Shown: positions 42,931 to 52,401 of the stretch, one piece after another
Numbering within the stretch: the stretch's first letter is position 1
Layout of the letters: each line of letters begins with the position of its first letter
Source of the DNA: Aestuariivivens insulae
Lineage (GTDB): Bacteria; Bacteroidota; Bacteroidia; Flavobacteriales; Flavobacteriaceae
Assembly: GCF_022662195.1 (NCBI RefSeq)
Contig: NZ_JAKMCS010000002.1
Location: forward strand, 338,905-402,904
DNA: 64,000 nucleotides
Reading direction: 5' to 3'
The notes under the pieces: generated by a model
Databases searched by the model: none
What the model was told of the DNA's origin: nothing
Seen by the model: the letters and a program-made list of their open reading frames with translations, nothing else
Program-made: the position numbers and the translations under genes

Positions 42931-45102
42931 TTAATCCTTTTTCAAGGTCACGACCACTTGCGTTCCCTTATCTTCTTCATCTTGAAAGTCACTCACCAAT
43001 ACATCAACTCTATCTTTATACATTTCATTTAAAATAGCAACACGCTTCTTTATATTACCCATACCTTTTGAGTTTTGTTTTTGTTGGTTTTTGGTTTTTA
43101 AGGACTTGGATTTTTGTCTACCAATACCATCATCGGTAATGGTAATCTTTATTTCATCTGCATTAGATTGTGTAATGGAAATATTTAAATGCCCTTTTGC
43201 TTTTTTATATCTAAGGCCATGCCACACTGCGTTTTCAACGTATGGTTGCAATAACATTGGAGGTATTACAAAATCATCTACTTTAATATTCTCATCAACG
43301 TTTATGGAATAATCAAATTTATCCTGGAACCTAAAATGTTCTAGTTTGGTATATAACTGGAGTAATTCAATTTCTTTTTCCAGAGGTATAAAATCTTCTT
43401 CGCTGTTTTCTAAAACGGCACGCATTAACAAAGAAAAATCGGTTAAATATTTATTAGCCGTTCGCTCGTCGTTAGACGCAATAAAGCTGTTTACGGAGTT
43501 TAGGGCATTAAATATAAAGTGTGGATTCATTTGACTGCGCAAACTTTTTAACGCCAATAAATTATTGGCCAATCGCTGTTGCTTGATATTTTTAAACATT
43601 AAAGAAGCAGTAAGCAACAATAGTAATACACCACCTATAAGTGAATAAATAATCAATTTTTGCCGCTTGGATTGTTCAATTGAAAGCTGATATTTACTTT
43701 CGGAAAGGGCGCGACTACTTTCTAGGCTTAAGATACGATTTTGCTTTGCGCTAAGATCCCTTCTAATGCGTTCGGCTTGTGATATCTCCTGCTCCCTTTT
43801 AGCATAAACCTGGTCTACCAAGTCAACATACTCCTGATATTTGGATAAGGCCTTATCATAATCGCCTGCATCTTTAAATACTTCTGAAAGTTTTCTGGTC
43901 GCATCCTTTTTTACGATTAAATCGGCCTTATGGTCTGCTTCTTCGATACTCTTTTCTAAATAGGGTATTGCTTTGTTATAATCGCCTTGCAACGCATAAG
44001 CCGTCCCTATTTTATAGTTTTGCTTTTGTGGTGTTAGAGCACTTTCATTACTAAAAGCAGAGTCTTGCTCTATTTCGCTAATATCGTTTAAAGCCTCTTT
44101 ACGCAGGGAAATTTCACTTGAAAAATCATTGACTTCATTTTCAAAATCGGCTACTTTTAATTTTTCTTCAACTGCCCGCTTTTTGTTCACTGTATTGGCC
44201 AATTTAAGCGACTTATTAAAGTAGCCTCTTGCGGCCTTATCTTCTCCTTTAGCGCTATAGACCTCTGCTATTTTAGAGTTTAAATCGGTGGTTTTTGGTT
44301 TAATAGCGTATTTTTCGGCAGTGTCCAACCCTACTTTATAGGCACTAATTGCGGCATCAAAATCTTGGGTTAGATGGTATACATCTCCTAAGCCTTCATA
44401 TAAAGTCACTAATTGCCAATGGGACAATTCACTTTTATCAATACGGTTATAGGTTTGCAAACTTTCAGGGTAGTTCTTATTGAGCTTATAGGCTTGGGCC
44501 AACTTTAATGTGGTTTCATTAGTTTTTACACTTTGAAGGCTTATTTTATAATTAGAAACCGCCAAGTCGTATTGTTTCCAATGCATATTAATATCGCCCA
44601 AAACCTCATAGATTTCACTATTTTCTTTAACCGACTTACTTACAGCAAGAGCATCGGTTATAAACTGAATACTTTTTTGGGCATCGGTTTTTAAATAGGC
44701 TTCCGCAGAATCGACAAGCGCATTGAATGTTGGCTTATTGGTTAGTTTCTTTTTGTCTGAGATGTATTGAACCTCATCTTGACTAGGTTCTACTTGAACT
44801 TCAATACGCTCGTTACTTTGTATGATATAATAGATGGTTTGAAATTCGTCATGGCTTATCGTTAATTCATCGCCTTTGCTCGCTTCAATTCTAAAATCCC
44901 CAAAAGCATTGGTTGTAGTATAGGCCCCTCCATTAACACTAATATTGACATTTGGGATAGGGTTTCTTGTATCCTTCTCTATAACCGTGCCCCGCACCGT
45001 AAACCTTGGTTTAACGCCATTAAAATCCCTGTCCTGAGCATTAATGGTAACTACCCCCAGAATAAGCCATAACCACAATATGTGTTTTTTCAATAGCTCC
45101 AT
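42931..45102 (-). CDS. TPR-containing sensor histidine kinase (LytS-type) with CarboxypepD-like domain
   Basis: This protein has about 723 residues. From the N-terminus it shows a signal peptide (MELLKKHILWLWLILGVVTIN), a carboxypeptidase-regulatory-like beta domain (FTVRGTVIEKDTRNPIPNVNISV), at least six TPR repeats (about residues 125-430) and a coiled coil. One transmembrane helix (LIIYSLIGGVLLLLLTASLMF) precedes a PF06580-type kinase with QMNPHFIFNALNSVNSF and N-box PPMLLQPYVENAVWHGL. I chose ATG 45102, since the longer frame to 45177 gives a poor signal sequence. The periplasmic TPR part probably senses a partner protein or ligand. The cognate LytTR regulator is two genes downstream. Confidence 0.92.
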   Translation of the reverse strand: MELLKKHILWLWLILGVVTINAQDRDFNGVKPRFTVRGTVIEKDTRNPIPNVNISVNGGAYTTTNAFGDFRIEASKGDELTISHDEFQTIYYIIQSNERIEVQVEPSQDEVQYISDKKKLTNKPTFNALVDSAEAYLKTDAQKSIQFITDALAVSKSVKENSEIYEVLGDINMHWKQYDLAVSNYKISLQSVKTNETTLKLAQAYKLNKNYPESLQTYNRIDKSELSHWQLVTLYEGLGDVYHLTQDFDAAISAYKVGLDTAEKYAIKPKTTDLNSKIAEVYSAKGEDKAARGYFNKSLKLANTVNKKRAVEEKLKVADFENEVNDFSSEISLRKEALNDISEIEQDSAFSNESALTPQKQNYKIGTAYALQGDYNKAIPYLEKSIEEADHKADLIVKKDATRKLSEVFKDAGDYDKALSKYQEYVDLVDQVYAKREQEISQAERIRRDLSAKQNRILSLESSRALSESKYQLSIEQSKRQKLIIYSLIGGVLLLLLTASLMFKNIKQQRLANNLLALKSLRSQMNPHFIFNALNSVNSFIASNDERTANKYLTDFSLLMRAVLENSEEDFIPLEKEIELLQLYTKLEHFRFQDKFDYSINVDENIKVDDFVIPPMLLQPYVENAVWHGLRYKKAKGHLNISITQSNADEIKITITDDGIGRQKSKSLKTKNQQKQNSKGMGNIKKRVAILNEMYKDRVDVLVSDFQDEEDKGTQVVVTLKKD

Positions 45103-45309
45103 ATATGATTTTATCATGCTAAACTTACGCACTTTACTTCGTATAATAAAATGGAGACCATGCAAAAAATGCCACATTTCGCTCCAAAAAGCTGGGTTGG
45201 CTAATTCTAATGGGCTATTTACGCATTACAACATACCGCTCACGCATTATTACTTTTACATTAAAAACTTTAAACTTAGTTTTATGCCATTATTAAAAAA
45301 GAAAAATCT

Positions 45310-46032
45310 ATGAAAACAAAACTTAAAACCCTATTACTATTCATTACAGTTACGTCTTATACTTTTGCGCAACAGAGCGGAAAAAACTTTATAGACCAGC
45401 CTTATATTGAAGTTACGGGAACTGTTGAAACCGAAATTATACCAAACGAAATTTATTTAAACATTGTTTTAAATGAAAACAATACTAAAGGAAAGAAAAG
45501 TGTAGAAGAAATGGAAAACCAAATGATCGCTACATTAAAATCGCTGAAAATAGATTTGGAAAAAGATTTTGCCATTCAGGATTTTAATGGCTATTTCAAA
45601 AGAAAATTTTTGGGTGAAAATGAGGTTACAAAAACCAAACGTTATGAACTTATAGTCCATGACGGTAAAACCCTTGGCAAAGTCTATCAAGCATTGGACA
45701 GCCTCAATATTTCTAATATATCGATTACTAAAATCGACCATTCAGATATTGAAAACATAACAAGGGAGACTAAACTTAAAGCATTAAAAGCCGCCAAAGC
45801 AAAAGCTAACGATTATGCGCAAGCCATTGACCAAACTATTGGAAAGGCTATTTTTATTCAAGAAGTTAATTCTAATAATTTAAATGGATTATATGGTAGC
45901 GCCAATGGGTTTGCGATAAGAGGGATTAGTAACAATTATAAATCTAGCGCACTACAAGATAAAATCCAAGATCTAAATTTTAAGAATATAACGGTTAGCG
46001 CTTCCGTATTGGCGAGGTTTACTATTAATTAG
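45310..46032 (+). CDS. SIMPL (DUF541) family protein
   Basis: This 240-residue secreted protein has a signal peptide (MKTKLKTLLLFITVTSYTFA). The SIMPL domain starts YIEVTGTVETEIIPNEIYLNI and includes AKANDYAQAIDQTIGKAIFIQE and the C-terminal ITVSASVLARFTI. Family members form oligomeric rings in the periplasm, with roles in stress or signalling that are poorly defined. It is divergent from the kinase gene across about 200 bp of ordinary AT-rich sequence and convergent with the PorP gene. Confidence 0.9.
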   Translation: MKTKLKTLLLFITVTSYTFAQQSGKNFIDQPYIEVTGTVETEIIPNEIYLNIVLNENNTKGKKSVEEMENQMIATLKSLKIDLEKDFAIQDFNGYFKRKFLGENEVTKTKRYELIVHDGKTLGKVYQALDSLNISNISITKIDHSDIENITRETKLKALKAAKAKANDYAQAIDQTIGKAIFIQEVNSNNLNGLYGSANGFAIRGISNNYKSSALQDKIQDLNFKNITVSASVLARFTIN

Positions 46033-46054
46033 TAAATTCTTTTGGTATTCTTAT

Positions 46055-46082
46055 TAAAAAACTACTCCCCTTTAAGGGGAGT
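46055..46082 (-). terminator. Terminator of the PorP/SprF gene
   Basis: Stem ACTCCCC/GGGGAGT (46064-46070 with 46076-46082) has a 5-nt loop. On the minus strand it is followed by AGTTTTTT, giving a classical terminator 45 bp past the porP stop. Confidence 0.8.
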
Positions 46083-46126
46083 ATGTCATTAAGAAACGAA
46101 TGGTTTAAAAGCTTAAACAGGGGCTT

Positions 46127-47134
46127 TTAATTCACTGCTGGGCAATTACATTCGTAACGTTCTCTCTTACAGTTAAAATTATAACCTAATGTAATTTGGT
46201 GAAACCCGCCATTGGTGTATACCAACGCATTTGCTTGGTAAGTGTAATTATAAGCAAACATAAATTGGTTATAATTAACACCCAAGATTGGAGAAATCAA
46301 TTGCAATTTTTGACTGCTAACTCCAGAACCATCTCTATATTCTGCTCCGTCAAAACTTCTTCGGTAAGATAATCCCCCCCAGACTTTCCCAAATTCCGTT
46401 TGCTTGTAAGCTTTGGCATTAAAATCTATAGACGCTTCTTGAGTTCCATCTTTATATTGAAACATTATAGAGGGTTCATAACTCCATTCACTACCCAACT
46501 TTCCAAAAACACCTCCTACCGACAGTAAATAACGTCTTAAATTACTCGTGATTTCAATATCATTATTAATTCCAGAGTTTTTCAAAAGGTTCTTAACAGT
46601 AGCATGAGCATAAAAATCCAGATAATGGTAAGAGAACCCAAAATCGATGTTTAAATTAGTTTGGCTTTCTACTCCATAACCATTTATAAATAAAGAATCA
46701 AATCCTTCATTAATAAATGTCGTTGCATCTAACTTGTATTGTATAAATCCAACACTCAATCCAAAGGAAAGCATATTTAAATCAATCTCATTTCTGGAAA
46801 ACATTAAATGGTGTGCATAGGTCGCATAGGCTCCTGTTTGGGAATGGTAACCGTTTTTATCGGTATATAAAATACCACCTATTCCAGATGGTGAATCGCC
46901 TATTCTACCATTTAAACTTAATGTTAAAAGTTTAGGAGCATCTTCATGCCCAAACCATTGCTGCCGTCCGGTAAGTCTAACCTTGGAACAGTTAGCTGCA
47001 CCTGCCATAGACGGATGAATAAGATAATAGTTGTCTGTTAAATAATCGGTGTATACTGGTAATCCTTCCTGGGAAGTGCTAACATGGCTAACTAACAAGC
47101 CTATTGCAAGTACTAATACATATTTTAATTTCAT
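46127..47134 (-). CDS. PorP/SprF-family type IX secretion system membrane protein
   Basis: This 335-residue outer-membrane beta-barrel protein has a signal peptide (MKLKYVLVLAIGLLVSHVSTSQ). The family signature PVYTDYLTDNYYLIHPSMAGAAN and the following RLTGRQQWFGHEDAPKLL are clear. It ends HQITLGYNFNCKRERYECNC. PorP/SprF proteins work with the type IX secretion/gliding machinery and usually pair with a large secreted adhesin. No such partner (SprB-like or other T9SS cargo) lies beside it here, so this looks like a solo copy. Confidence 0.93.
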   Translation of the reverse strand: MKLKYVLVLAIGLLVSHVSTSQEGLPVYTDYLTDNYYLIHPSMAGAANCSKVRLTGRQQWFGHEDAPKLLTLSLNGRIGDSPSGIGGILYTDKNGYHSQTGAYATYAHHLMFSRNEIDLNMLSFGLSVGFIQYKLDATTFINEGFDSLFINGYGVESQTNLNIDFGFSYHYLDFYAHATVKNLLKNSGINNDIEITSNLRRYLLSVGGVFGKLGSEWSYEPSIMFQYKDGTQEASIDFNAKAYKQTEFGKVWGGLSYRRSFDGAEYRDGSGVSSQKLQLISPILGVNYNQFMFAYNYTYQANALVYTNGGFHQITLGYNFNCKRERYECNCPAVN

Positions 47135-47270
47135 AAATAGTTTATCAAGGCTGGTTTAGTTTATATAAACGTTTTGATGATTAAAAAATTACATGAAAAT
47201 CACTCAAATTCAACCAATAAATTCAAGGCAACAAAACTCAAATATATGGATATCTATAGTTTTCTTTTAG

Positions 47271-47278
47271 TATTTTTG
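47271..47278 (+). promoter_or_regulatory. Minus-7 promoter box for the Nfu gene
   Basis: TATTTTTG fits TAnnTTTG, 16 bp before the ATG at 47295. No well-spaced minus-33 TTG is seen. Confidence 0.45.
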
Positions 47279-47294
47279 TAAAAAAATAGCTAAA

Positions 47295-48200
47295 ATGAAC
47301 ACTTTCAAGGTTTCCGTGCAAGAAACAAGCAATACAGCCATAGTTAAATTTGAGGTAAATCAGTTTATAACAAAGCACCAAAGCTTTGAATTTAATAATA
47401 TAGACGAGGCTAAAACATCGCCCTTAGCCCAGCAATTATTTTATCTGCCTTTTGTTAAGAAAGTTTACGTTTCCGGCAATTTTATTGCTGTAGAACGCTA
47501 CAATATTGTGGAATGGAATGATGTACAGGATGAAGTCGCCCAACAAATTGAAGCCTATTTAAACGATGGCGGTATCGTTGTTGAAGAAACCGATAACACA
47601 CCCAAAAAAGTACCTGTAACAGTTTATGCCGAAAGTACTCCTAACCCTTCGGTAATGAAATTTGTTGCCAACAAAAAAATTGTAACTTCCCTGTTTGAGT
47701 TTACTTCAATAGACGAAGCCAAGCTATCACCTTTAGCAACAGAATTATTCCACTTCCCATTTGTACAGCGTGTATTTATTGAAGAAAACTATGTATCTGT
47801 TACCAAATACGACATGGCAGAATGGGAAAATATTACCCTTGAGCTACGTGAATTTATTAAGAATTTTATTGAAGCAGGTAAAACTGTAGTGTTGCCCGAA
47901 GCCGAAGAGACCCTTCAAAAGTCCACCAATCAATTAGATGCCCAGTTTGAAGCCTTAGACGATACCTCCAAAGAAATAGTAAACATTCTAGAAGAATATG
48001 TGAAACCGGCTGTAGCTAGCGATGGAGGCAATATTCAATTTATATCCTACGATGGAGAAAGAAAAAGTGTAAGTGTTCTTCTTCAAGGGGCCTGTAGTGG
48101 TTGCCCATCATCTACGTTTACCTTAAAAAATGGTATCGAGAATATGCTAAAACAAATGCTGCCAGGAAAAGTAGAAATGGTAGATGCCATCAATGGCTAA
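47295..48200 (+). CDS. NifU/Nfu-type iron-sulfur scaffold with duplicated N-terminal domain
   Basis: This 301-residue protein has two tandem Nfu N-terminal domains (about residues 3-95 and 112-205). The match is visible in parallel segments such as IDEAKTSPLAQQLFYLPFVKKV and IDEAKLSPLATELFHFPFVQRV. A C-terminal NifU domain (about 225-300) follows with Cys267 and Cys270 in GACSGCPSS, the ligands for a bridging 4Fe-4S cluster in the dimer. Nfu proteins carry clusters to targets such as aconitase or respiratory enzymes. A single N-terminal domain is the more common form. Confidence 0.94.
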   Translation: MNTFKVSVQETSNTAIVKFEVNQFITKHQSFEFNNIDEAKTSPLAQQLFYLPFVKKVYVSGNFIAVERYNIVEWNDVQDEVAQQIEAYLNDGGIVVEETDNTPKKVPVTVYAESTPNPSVMKFVANKKIVTSLFEFTSIDEAKLSPLATELFHFPFVQRVFIEENYVSVTKYDMAEWENITLELREFIKNFIEAGKTVVLPEAEETLQKSTNQLDAQFEALDDTSKEIVNILEEYVKPAVASDGGNIQFISYDGERKSVSVLLQGACSGCPSSTFTLKNGIENMLKQMLPGKVEMVDAING

Positions 48201-48330
48201 TTTGATGTTGTTTTTATTTAATGTTATTGGGCTAAAGTTCAAAATCAAATAGCTCACCAAACTTAGAACGAGCCAAAAAATCACATTTAAGGCAGTATAT
48301 ATTGCTTCAAATGGCCACAAAATAATTTAT

Positions 48331-48358
48331 AGCGTTCAAGTTTCTTGAACGCTTTTTT
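48331..48358 (+). terminator. Terminator after the Nfu gene
   Basis: A perfect 10-bp stem (48331-48340 with 48344-48353) has a TTT loop and a T run to 48358. It separates the Nfu gene from the DUF255 gene, which starts 29 bp later. Confidence 0.9.
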
Positions 48359-48386
48359 ATATCTTATATTTATGTTTTAAAAAACT

Positions 48387-50498
48387 ATGAAGCACACACC
48401 TTATATTCTACTGCTTTTGTTAACCATTTTACTAAGCTGTAGAGGACAGAACCAGACCAACATGGAACACAAATACACCAATGCCCTTGTAAACGAAACA
48501 AGCCCGTACCTTTTGCAACATGCGCACAACCCTGTTGATTGGAACCCTTGGAATGAAGAAACCCTTAACAAGGCCAAGTCTGAAAACAAACTGCTGCTCA
48601 TTAGTATTGGGTATGCTGCATGCCATTGGTGCCATGTGATGGAGCATGAGAGCTTTGAAGACAGCCTTGTGGCCCAGGTCATGAACAAAAATTTTATAAA
48701 CATAAAAGTAGATCGCGAAGAACGCCCCGATGTAGATCAAGTTTATATGAATGCCGTGCAGCTTATGACAGGTAGTGGCGGCTGGCCCTTAAATGCCATA
48801 GCCTTACCCGATGGTAGGCCAGTTTGGGGTGGCACCTATTTTAAGAAAGAGCAATGGATAAACGCCCTTGAACAAATTTCGAAGCTCTACCAAGAAAAAC
48901 CAGAAAAGTTACATGAGTATGCCGATAAACTGGAAGAAGGCATCAAATCGTTGGATGTGGTACAATTAAACACCAATGAACCTATTTTTGAAAAAAATTA
49001 CATTGAAGATGCCGTAAAACATTGGTCCAAACAATTCGATCATAGCTTTGGGGGGCCTAATAGAGCTCCAAAATTTATGATGCCCAACAACTATCACTTT
49101 TTACTGCGATACGCATACCAAAATAATGACCAAGAGCTTATGGATTATGTTAACCTTACACTAACCAAAATAGCCTATGGCGGGGTTTTCGATCATGTTG
49201 GCGGTGGGTTTTCAAGATATTCGGTAGATAGCAAATGGCACGTGCCACACTTCGAAAAAATGCTCTACGACAACGCGCAATTGGTAAGCCTTTATGCCGA
49301 TGCATACCTACTAACCAACAACGACTTGTATAAGGAAGTTATTACTAAAACATTAGATTATATAAAAGAAGAAATGACCAATAGCGAAGGTGCATTTTAC
49401 TCTTCGCTTGATGCCGATAGCACTACCCCAGAAGGCAAATTGGAAGAAGGTGCTTTTTATGTTTGGAAAAAAGAAGCTTTAAAATCATTGCTAAAAGACG
49501 ATTTCGAATTGTTTTCAGACTATTACAATATTAATGATTTTGGGTTTTGGGAACATGACAATTATGTTCTTATTAGAAAAGATAGCGATGAAAACATTAT
49601 TGAAAAGTACGGTCTTTCCTTAGATGCTTTAAAAGAGAAAAAGCAAAACTGGAAAGCTATCCTAACAAAAGCAAGAAATACCAGGGCAAAACCAAGACTG
49701 GACGACAAAACCCTAACCTCATGGAATGCTTTAATGTTAAAAGGTTATGTTGATGCTTATCGTGTATTAGGGAATGAAGACTATCTTGCTTCAGCAGAAA
49801 AAAATGCCCATTTTATATTGAACAAACAATTACGTGAAGATGGCGGATTAAACCATAACTACAAAGAAGGGAAGAGTAGCATTAATGGTTATCTTGAAGA
49901 CTATGCTGCTACTATCGATGCCTTTATAGCACTATATGAAGCTACCCTAAACCCCAAATGGCTCAATGCTTCAAGGGATTTCGCCAATTACGCTTTCGAT
50001 CACTTTTTTGATGACAAAAGCAAATTGTTCTTTTTTACATCAAATAGTGATGCTTCCTTAGTTTCCAGAAGCATCGAATATCGTGACAATGTTATACCGG
50101 GCAGCAACTCTATTATGGCAAAAAACTTGTTTAAACTATCTCATTATTTCGATAACGAACACTATAGTAATACAGCCATGACCATGCTTAATAATGTAAA
50201 ACCAGAAATGCAGGAGTATCCCTCTGGATATTCTAATTGGTTCGACTTAATGCTCAATTACACCAATCCATATTACGAGGTTGCCGTTGTAGGTAAAGAT
50301 GCCAAAGAAAAAATTAAGGAATTTAGTAAAACTTATATTCCTAATAAATTAATTGCAGGAAGCACTAGCGATAGCAACATGCCTTTATTAGAAAACAGGT
50401 TTACTCCAGAGGACACCTATATATACGTTTGCGTTAACAAGGCTTGTAAACTGCCTGTCACTCAAGTGGAGCACGCCATCAATCTAATAAAAAAATGA
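48387..50498 (+). CDS. Thioredoxin-domain lipoprotein (DUF255/YyaL, spermatogenesis-associated 20-like)
   Basis: This 703-residue protein has a lipobox ending LLSC (Cys18). An N-terminal thioredoxin-like domain (about residues 25-185) carries the conserved CHWCHVME motif with Cys79 and Cys82. A long C-terminal alpha/alpha-toroid follows, resembling N-acylglucosamine 2-epimerase or cellobiose epimerase, with [21 protein letters not shown] and [16 protein letters not shown]. The family is wide but its reaction is not established. A lipid anchor places it in the envelope. It overlaps the DUF1304 gene by 4 bp (ATGA). Confidence 0.92.
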   Translation: MKHTPYILLLLLTILLSCRGQNQTNMEHKYTNALVNETSPYLLQHAHNPVDWNPWNEETLNKAKSENKLLLISIGYAACHWCHVMEHESFEDSLVAQVMNKNFINIKVDREERPDVDQVYMNAVQLMTGSGGWPLNAIALPDGRPVWGGTYFKKEQWINALEQISKLYQEKPEKLHEYADKLEEGIKSLDVVQLNTNEPIFEKNYIEDAVKHWSKQFDHSFGGPNRAPKFMMPNNYHFLLRYAYQNNDQELMDYVNLTLTKIAYGGVFDHVGGGFSRYSVDSKWHVPHFEKMLYDNAQLVSLYADAYLLTNNDLYKEVITKTLDYIKEEMTNSEGAFYSSLDADSTTPEGKLEEGAFYVWKKEALKSLLKDDFELFSDYYNINDFGFWEHDNYVLIRKDSDENIIEKYGLSLDALKEKKQNWKAILTKARNTRAKPRLDDKTLTSWNALMLKGYVDAYRVLGNEDYLASAEKNAHFILNKQLREDGGLNHNYKEGKSSINGYLEDYAATIDAFIALYEATLNPKWLNASRDFANYAFDHFFDDKSKLFFFTSNSDASLVSRSIEYRDNVIPGSNSIMAKNLFKLSHYFDNEHYSNTAMTMLNNVKPEMQEYPSGYSNWFDLMLNYTNPYYEVAVVGKDAKEKIKEFSKTYIPNKLIAGSTSDSNMPLLENRFTPEDTYIYVCVNKACKLPVTQVEHAINLIKK

Positions 50499-50848
50499 GC
50501 ACATTAAGTATCTTCTTAATCGCTTTGGTAGCCATTGAGCATATATACTTTTTAATTCTGGAAATGTTTCTTTGGACAAGCCCAAAAGGCATGAAAGTTT
50601 TTGGCTTAAAATCTAAGGCTTTTGCTGAAGACACTAAAGTACTGGCTGCCAATCAAGGACTATACAACGGCTTCTTAGCGGCCGGCTTATTGTTTTCTAT
50701 TATCGAGAAAGATATAAAAATAGCATCTTTCTTTCTAATTTGTGTGACTATTGCTGGAATTTATGGGTCTTATTCAACAAAGAAAGTGAAACTATTTTAT
50801 GTTCAGGCAATACCCGCCATCATGGCCTTAATAATTGCTTTAATTTAA
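50495..50848 (+). CDS. DUF1304 family membrane protein
   Basis: This 117-residue protein has four hydrophobic helices. It contains the family features [14 protein letters not shown] at the N-terminus and [14 protein letters not shown] in the middle. The family is of unknown function. Its start overlaps the stop of the DUF255 gene in an ATGA, so translation is coupled. Confidence 0.88.
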   Translation: MSTLSIFLIALVAIEHIYFLILEMFLWTSPKGMKVFGLKSKAFAEDTKVLAANQGLYNGFLAAGLLFSIIEKDIKIASFFLICVTIAGIYGSYSTKKVKLFYVQAIPAIMALIIALI

Positions 50849-50866
50849 AACTATTAATATAAAATT

Positions 50867-51682
50867 ATGGATTTGGAACATCTAAACATGGAAAAATGGA
50901 TTAACCTAGCTACCGAATACGGGCTTAGAATTATTGCTGCAATAATAATATGGCTTATTGGTTCCTGGGTTATTAAAAGGATGTTAAAGGGGACTAAGGC
51001 AGTAATGTCTAAAAGTAATTATGATGAAAGCCTACAAAAGTTTTTGTTAAATCTGCTTGGGTGGATTTTAAAAATTTTATTGATTCTTGCCATTCTTGCA
51101 AAACTAGGTGTAGAAACCACTTCGTTTGCTGCTATTCTGGCCGCCGCAGGTTTAGCCGTTGGTATGGCCTTACAAGGATCCCTAGGCAACTTTGCCGGAG
51201 GCGTTTTAATTATGATTTTTAAACCTTTTAAAATTGGAGATTTAATTGAAGCCCAAGGTGAAATAGGGGTGGTTAAGGAAATTGAAATTTTCACAACCAA
51301 GCTTACAGGACTGTCCAACAAAGAGATCATTATCCCCAACGGATCCCTTTCCAATGGTAATATTATTAACTACACTACTGAAGGTACACGTCGTGTGGAT
51401 TTGGTTTTTGGGGTAAGCTATGATGCCAATATTAAGCAAACCAAAGAGGTTTTAATGAATGTACTAACCAATCACCCAAAAATTTTAAAAGATCCAGCAC
51501 CTGCTGTTACCGTATTGGAGCTAGCAGATAGTTCAGTAAACTTTGCCGTAAGACCTTGGTGCGACACTGCAGATTATTGGACGGTATATTTTGATGTTAC
51601 AGAACAAACCAAAGAAGCTTTGGATGCTGCAGGTATAGAAATTCCATATCCGCATCAAGTGGAAATACAGCGAAAAGGCTAA
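50867..51682 (+). CDS. Small-conductance mechanosensitive channel (MscS family)
   Basis: This 271-residue channel has three transmembrane segments (about residues 18-110). The pore-lining helix is rich in Gly and Ala, with AAILAAAGLAVGMALQGSL. The beta domain follows with FKIGDLIEAQGEIGVV and IIPNGSLSNGNIINYT. Members open under membrane tension and release solutes after hypo-osmotic shock. It is 18 bp after the DUF1304 gene. Confidence 0.95.
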   Translation: MDLEHLNMEKWINLATEYGLRIIAAIIIWLIGSWVIKRMLKGTKAVMSKSNYDESLQKFLLNLLGWILKILLILAILAKLGVETTSFAAILAAAGLAVGMALQGSLGNFAGGVLIMIFKPFKIGDLIEAQGEIGVVKEIEIFTTKLTGLSNKEIIIPNGSLSNGNIINYTTEGTRRVDLVFGVSYDANIKQTKEVLMNVLTNHPKILKDPAPAVTVLELADSSVNFAVRPWCDTADYWTVYFDVTEQTKEALDAAGIEIPYPHQVEIQRKG

Positions 51683-51689
51683 AAAAATG

Positions 51690-51723
51690 TAGACCTCACA
51701 GATTTTAAAACCTGTAAGGTCTA
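51690..51723. terminator. Palindromic bidirectional terminator
   Basis: TAGACCTCACAG (51690-51701) pairs with CTGTAAGGTCTA (51712-51723) with one mismatch, around a 10-nt AT-rich loop. It lies between the convergent mscS and tsaB genes. The A7 run (51681-51687) supplies T residues for the minus strand. Confidence 0.7.
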
Positions 51724-51729
51724 TACTAG

Positions 51730-52401
51730 TTAAGATTTCGGTTTTAAGGCCATAAAATCCTTTAAATAATAAGGTTCAAAATAAGCGACATCCTCAAAGT
51801 CGCTTATTTTGTATTTATTATAAGCCAACACACTCATTTCGTTAGCCGATGGTAATTTGCCTTCAATAAAAAAGGCATTGGGATGACTAATAATATCTTT
51901 TGTCTTTGCAACGCCATTCCCAATAAAATAGACTTTAGCTTTTTCTAAATAGTCGGTAAAAGCATGTTCGTCTAAAATTTGGGCTTGGGTTTCCCGAACT
52001 TGATGATGTTGAACATCAAAAACAGCAGAATAGACTTCCTGTCTTCTGGCATCTAACATGGACACAATAAACCCTTCTTGAGCTACCACTTGATGTGCCA
52101 AAGCGTCTAAAGTAGAAATGGCTATTAACGGAATCCCCAATGCATAACTCAACCCCTTTGCAGCCGAAACGCCAATACGCAAACCAGTATAAGACCCTGG
52201 CCCCTTGCTTACGGCTATGGCTTCTAAATCTTCTTGGGATATGTTAGCCTCCTTTAAAACAGTATCTATGTAGACATGCAAGCGTTCGGCATGCGAATAG
52301 TTTTTGTCGTAATCTTCCTTTAAAACAATTGTTTGCCCCTCTTTGGAAAGCGCCACAGAACAATTGGTTGTTGTTGTTTCTATACTTAAAATATAAGCCA
52401 C
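51730..52401 (-). CDS. tsaB: tRNA threonylcarbamoyladenosine biosynthesis protein TsaB
   Basis: This 223-residue ASKHA-fold protein is the partner subunit of TsaD in making the t6A base of ANN-reading tRNAs. It shows YILSIETTTTNCSVAL, GPGSYTGLRIGVSAAKGLSY and an intact LDARRQEVYSAVFD. The usual length is about 220-230. Its start codon shares one base with the stop of the TolC gene, so it is the last gene of the export operon. Confidence 0.94.
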   Translation of the reverse strand: MAYILSIETTTTNCSVALSKEGQTIVLKEDYDKNYSHAERLHVYIDTVLKEANISQEDLEAIAVSKGPGSYTGLRIGVSAAKGLSYALGIPLIAISTLDALAHQVVAQEGFIVSMLDARRQEVYSAVFDVQHHQVRETQAQILDEHAFTDYLEKAKVYFIGNGVAKTKDIISHPNAFFIEGKLPSANEMSVLAYNKYKISDFEDVAYFEPYYLKDFMALKPKS

